This document shows positions 5,705 to 6,747 of a DNA stretch of 6,747 bases, piece after piece; position 1 is the first letter of the stretch, and each line of letters begins with the position of its first letter. Source of the stretch: an uncultured Ruminococcus sp. (GTDB taxonomy: Bacteria; Bacillota; Clostridia; Oscillospirales; Ruminococcaceae); contig CAMNFW010000113.1 of the NCBI GenBank assembly GCA_946537565.1, positions 1-6,747 of the forward strand. Reading direction: 5' to 3'. The translations under genes were made by a program, and so were the position numbers. The notes under the pieces were generated by a model. That model did not search any database and was not told where the DNA came from. It saw only the letters and a list, made by a program, of their open reading frames with translations.

Positions 5705-5786
5705 TGGCAAAACTCCTTTCTCTCTGAAATTACAAATAAAAATGTTTTCATTTTCTAACGGTAATAAATCCCTTTGAAAATGGTGA
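5705..5786 (-). promoter_or_regulatory. Leader of the ABC operon with ribosome binding site and small inverted repeat
   Basis: AAAGGAG at 5719-5713 fixes the start of subunit 1. Upstream, AAAATG (5739-5744) and CATTTT (5749-5754) form a 6-bp inverted repeat with a 4-base centre that could be an operator. A weak promoter reading exists on minus (TTACCG, 17 bases, TTTTAT) but matches consensus poorly. The operon presumably starts here, after the hairpin at 5787-5820. Confidence 0.35.
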
Positions 5787-5829
5787 CGGGGAAGAACCTT
5801 CTGAAGAAAGGTTTTCCCCGGTTTTGTCT
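5787..5829. terminator. Strong hairpin, likely intrinsic terminator between gltA-type gene and ABC operon
   Basis: CGGGGAA and AACCTT on the left (5787-5800, one bulged G) pair with AAGGTT and TTCCCCG on the right (5808-5820): 13 base pairs and a 7-base loop. The T-rich tail GTTTTGTCTC (5821-5830) is on the plus side. On the minus side, where the upstream gene would need it, the bases after the stem are TCACCATTTTC, a poor T-tract. It probably still ends the minus-strand transcript of the flavoprotein gene, or acts in both directions. Confidence 0.6.
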
Positions 5830-5894
5830 CTGTGAAAACTGTTAATTACAGCTGAACGCTGAACTACAGGGATTTTTCGGTCACTGGAATCCTA

Positions 5895-6747
5895 TCAGTT
5901 CAGGCTCTGCATATATTCGTCCATAGCAGCAGCAGCTTTTTTGCCAGCGCCCATAGCCAGGATAACTGTAGCCGCACCGGTAACAGCATCTCCGCCGGCA
6001 TAAACGCCGGTCTTTGAGGTAAGACCGTCCTCGTCAGCGATAATTCCGCCCCATTTCTGAGTGTCCAGACCTTCGGTAGTGGACTTGATAAGTGGATTTG
6101 GAGAAGTACCGATAGCCATGATAACGCAGTCTGCCTCAATTTCGATGAAAGCGTCCGGAATCGGAACTGGCTTAGCTCTTCCGGAAGCGTCAGGCTCAGA
6201 AAGCTCCATCTGCTGACAGATAACGCTCTTAGCCCAGCCATGTTCATCGGAAGTGATCTCAGTTGGGTTAGTCAGGAACTTGAAAATGATTCCCTCTTCC
6301 TTAGCGTGTTCCACCTCTTCAGCTCTTGCTGGAAGCTCATTTTCGGTACGTCTGTAAACTATGTAAACATCAGCGCCCAGTCTTTTTGCACAGCGTGCAG
6401 CGTCCATAGCAACGTTTCCGCCGCCGACGATAACAGCCTTAGTACCGGCTTTTATAGGAGTTGAGCTGTCGGACTTGTAAGCCTTCATAAGGTTGATTCT
6501 TGTAAGGAACTCATTTGCAGAGTACACGCCGTTGAGGTTCTCACCTGGAATGCTCATAAATCTGGGAAGACCGGCACCGGAGCCGATGAATACAGACTCA
6601 AAGCCTTCCTCCTTCATAAGCTCGTCAACAGAAATAGTTCTGCCGATAACGGTATTAGTTTCGATCTTCACGCCGAGAGCCTTAAGACCCTCGATCTCCT
6701 TCTGAACGATAGACTTTGGCAGTCTGAACTCAGGGATACCATAGGAC
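5895..6747 (-). CDS. gltA: NADPH-dependent glutamate synthase (homotetrameric GltA type) or related NADPH/ferredoxin oxidoreductase, C-terminal part
   Basis: The minus frame is open from the right edge (first full codon at 6746) to TGA at 5895-5897, giving 283 residues; the N-terminal third with the first FAD and iron-sulfur segments lies outside. The visible part starts YGIPEFRLPK, a hallmark of the GltD/GltA flavoprotein family, then FIGSGAGLPRFMSIPGE. A second dinucleotide-binding site follows, GGGNVAMDAAR (108-118), with YRR (131-133) just downstream, the usual NADPH-phosphate contact. The C-terminal FAD segment is GVYAGGDAVTGAATV (247-261). In clostridia this single-subunit type is annotated as NADPH glutamate synthase; close homologues are the NfnB/SudA subunits of NADPH-ferredoxin transhydrogenases and sulfide dehydrogenases. 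An upstream NfnA/SudB-like ferredoxin reductase gene just outside the window would tip the call. It is a soluble cytoplasmic enzyme. The internal GTG at 6671 is not the real start. Confidence 0.87.
   Translation of the reverse strand, partial: SYGIPEFRLPKSIVQKEIEGLKALGVKIETNTVIGRTISVDELMKEEGFESVFIGSGAGLPRFMSIPGENLNGVYSANEFLTRINLMKAYKSDSSTPIKAGTKAVIVGGGNVAMDAARCAKRLGADVYIVYRRTENELPARAEEVEHAKEEGIIFKFLTNPTEITSDEHGWAKSVICQQMELSEPDASGRAKPVPIPDAFIEIEADCVIMAIGTSPNPLIKSTTEGLDTQKWGGIIADEDGLTSKTGVYAGGDAVTGAATVILAMGAGKKAAAAMDEYMQSLN

Noticed and set aside
5705..5710. TTG at 5710 as start of ABC subunit 1
   Set aside because: Only two bases from the AAAGGAG site, whereas the ATG at 5704 is at the ideal eight-base distance.

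Overview
The window reads as a low-to-mid GC Gram-positive Clostridia genome, probably a gut or rumen Ruminococcus/Oscillospiraceae relative. This rests on strong AAAGGAG-type ribosome binding sites, a clostridial-style heterodimeric ABC exporter pair, a homotetrameric-type glutamate synthase, and a DUF2828 protein. The genus is inference. All four protein genes lie on the minus strand. Layout from right to left, in the direction of transcription: the 3' part of an NADPH-dependent glutamate synthase-type flavoprotein (5895-6747, running off the right edge); a 190-bp spacer with a strong hairpin; a two-gene ABC exporter operon (5704 down to 2091, genes joined by a one-base TAATG overlap); about 1.1 kb without a convincing protein gene (987-2090); and the 5' part of a DUF2828/von Willebrand A protein (986 down to 1, running off the left edge). 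The ABC pair is a textbook heterodimeric exporter. The first subunit has an altered Walker A, Asp in place of the catalytic Glu, and Gln in place of the H-loop His. The second subunit keeps its own Walker motifs but has a variant LSQGQ signature. Assembled head to tail, they give one canonical and one degenerate ATP site. The most interesting part is the 1.1-kb gap. Between 1200 and 1737 nearly every stretch folds into a local stem-loop (about ten), and the ends can be joined by a 6-bp helix. Two stem-loops (1255-1304 and 1510-1563) share one architecture and a conserved unpaired GCTGT but have different paired arms, which looks like compensatory change. A third (1413-1503) is a looser relative. 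I read this as a large structured noncoding RNA of about 540 nt, either undescribed or one of the known large ornate classes; I cannot tell which without a covariance-model search. Its strand is unresolved: wobble pairs and a T-tract favour plus, while a palindrome-containing promoter candidate and the neighbouring genes favour minus. It lies 214 bp from the start codon of a DUF2828 protein, which resembles the Ro60/TROVE family in layout (alpha-helical part plus a C-terminal MIDAS-containing vWA domain). A Ro-Y-RNA-like ribonucleoprotein locus is therefore worth testing. Degenerate short repeats occupy 1820-1880 and 2020-2082, between the RNA domain and the end of the ABC operon.
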